Assembly (NCBI GenBank): GCA_947073895.1 | Contig: CAMTNN010000122.1 | Coordinates: 1-5,202 of the forward strand | Source of the DNA: an uncultured cyanobacterium | GTDB taxonomy: Bacteria > Cyanobacteriota > Vampirovibrionia > Gastranaerophilales > Gastranaerophilaceae | DNA length: 5,202 nucleotides | Reading direction: 5' to 3' | Part shown: in pieces, positions 5,101 to 5,202 of the stretch | How positions within the stretch are numbered: the stretch's first letter is position 1 | How the letters are laid out: each line of letters starts with the position of its first letter | The notes under the pieces: generated by a model | Database searches by the model: none | Told to the model about the DNA's origin: nothing | Seen by the model: only the letters and a program-made list of their open reading frames with translations | Made by a program: the position numbers and the translations under genes

Positions 5101-5134
5101 AATTGAAGCCCCCGCGCGAGCGGGGGCTTCAATT
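5101..5134 (+). terminator. Strong intrinsic terminator of flagellin
   Basis: A perfect 15-bp stem joins 5101-5115 to 5120-5134 across a GCGA loop of the GNRA type. Its core is almost pure G/C (GCCCCCGC with GCGGGGGC), in sharp contrast to the surrounding sequence. The outer AATT pairs supply only a short T stretch on the 3' side, so release may be less efficient than hairpin strength suggests. The symmetry gives possible function in both directions and would protect an abundant flagellin mRNA from 3' decay. Confidence 0.88.
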
Positions 5135-5136
5135 TA

Positions 5137-5145
5137 TGTTATACT
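5137..5145 (+). promoter_or_regulatory. Candidate extended -10 promoter of the recF-like gene
   Basis: TGTTATACT contains the extended TGn motif followed by TATACT (5140-5145). The -35 position falls in the terminator stem and has no TTGACA-like sequence, as is common for extended -10 promoters. The box ends 6 nt before the ATG at 5152, and no Shine-Dalgarno is present, suggesting a leaderless mRNA. Confidence 0.4.
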
Positions 5146-5151
5146 AATTCT

Positions 5152-5202
5152 ATGAAACTAAATCAGATTTGTTTAAAAAATTATAGAAACTGTGAAGATA
5201 TT
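5152..5202 (+). CDS. recF: RecF-like protein, 5' fragment
   Basis: Only 17 codons are inside the window, reading MKLNQICLKNYRNCEDI. The pattern of alternating hydrophobic residues followed by NYRN is the characteristic start of RecF, an SMC-like ATPase that loads RecA at gapped DNA together with RecO and RecR. The Walker A motif, expected about 15 to 20 residues further on, lies outside the window. The start matches the usual RecF N-terminus in position. The fragment is short, so another SMC-like ATPase with a related N-terminus remains possible. It lies just beyond the flagellin terminator and has its own candidate promoter, so it is probably not co-transcribed with flagellin. Confidence 0.68.
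   Translation, partial: MKLNQICLKNYRNCEDI

Noticed and set aside
1..5202. CRISPR arrays, tRNA or rRNA genes, insertion sequences or integrase sites
   Set aside because: No regularly spaced repeats, cloverleaf-like segments, transposase genes or terminal inverted repeats with target duplications were seen.

Overview
The window is AT-rich, bacterial and compact. It holds a SpmA/SpmB-type membrane gene pair, a small zinc-ribbon protein on the opposite strand, a large EF-hand repeat protein, a long non-coding region, a flagellin, and the first codons of a recF-like gene. The flagellin, the non-secreted EF-hand protein starting MSGFTGINTFGN, and the small zinc-ribbon protein recall gut Gastranaerophilales (Vampirovibrionia/Melainabacteria, the non-photosynthetic relatives of cyanobacteria). 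That placement is an impression from protein style and composition. A low-GC Firmicute cannot be excluded from the sequence alone.

Layout. Positions 1-107 hold no supportable gene, only a promoter-like pair of boxes directly upstream of the first CDS. spmA (108-692) and spmB (686-1201) overlap by 7 nt and are probably translationally coupled. A convergent minus-strand zinc-ribbon gene (1514 down to 1140) overlaps the 3' end of spmB by 62 nt. The EF-hand gene (best start 1665, stop 3479) is divergent from the zinc-ribbon gene and closes with a strong intrinsic terminator at 3493-3520. A 450-base gene-free stretch follows. It contains a second terminator-like hairpin (3657-3680) and a dense set of potential RNA helices (about 3681-3919) leading to the flagellin start at 3969. 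The flagellin ends at 5075 and is followed by a very stable GC-rich terminator (5101-5134). An extended -10 box then sits directly in front of the recF-like start at 5152, which runs off the window.

How the parts relate. The genes look like separate transcription units placed side by side, not one pathway. SpmA/SpmB form one functional pair. The flagellin is a stand-alone monocistronic unit whose expression may be controlled through its long leader. The most interesting part is that leader. It holds an 8-nt sequence perfectly complementary to the flagellin ribosome-binding site, and the same segment can instead pair with an upstream ribosome-binding-site-like GGAGCAC sequence in a possible H-type pseudoknot. 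This is the architecture expected of a translational switch. I could not match it to a riboswitch class I know.
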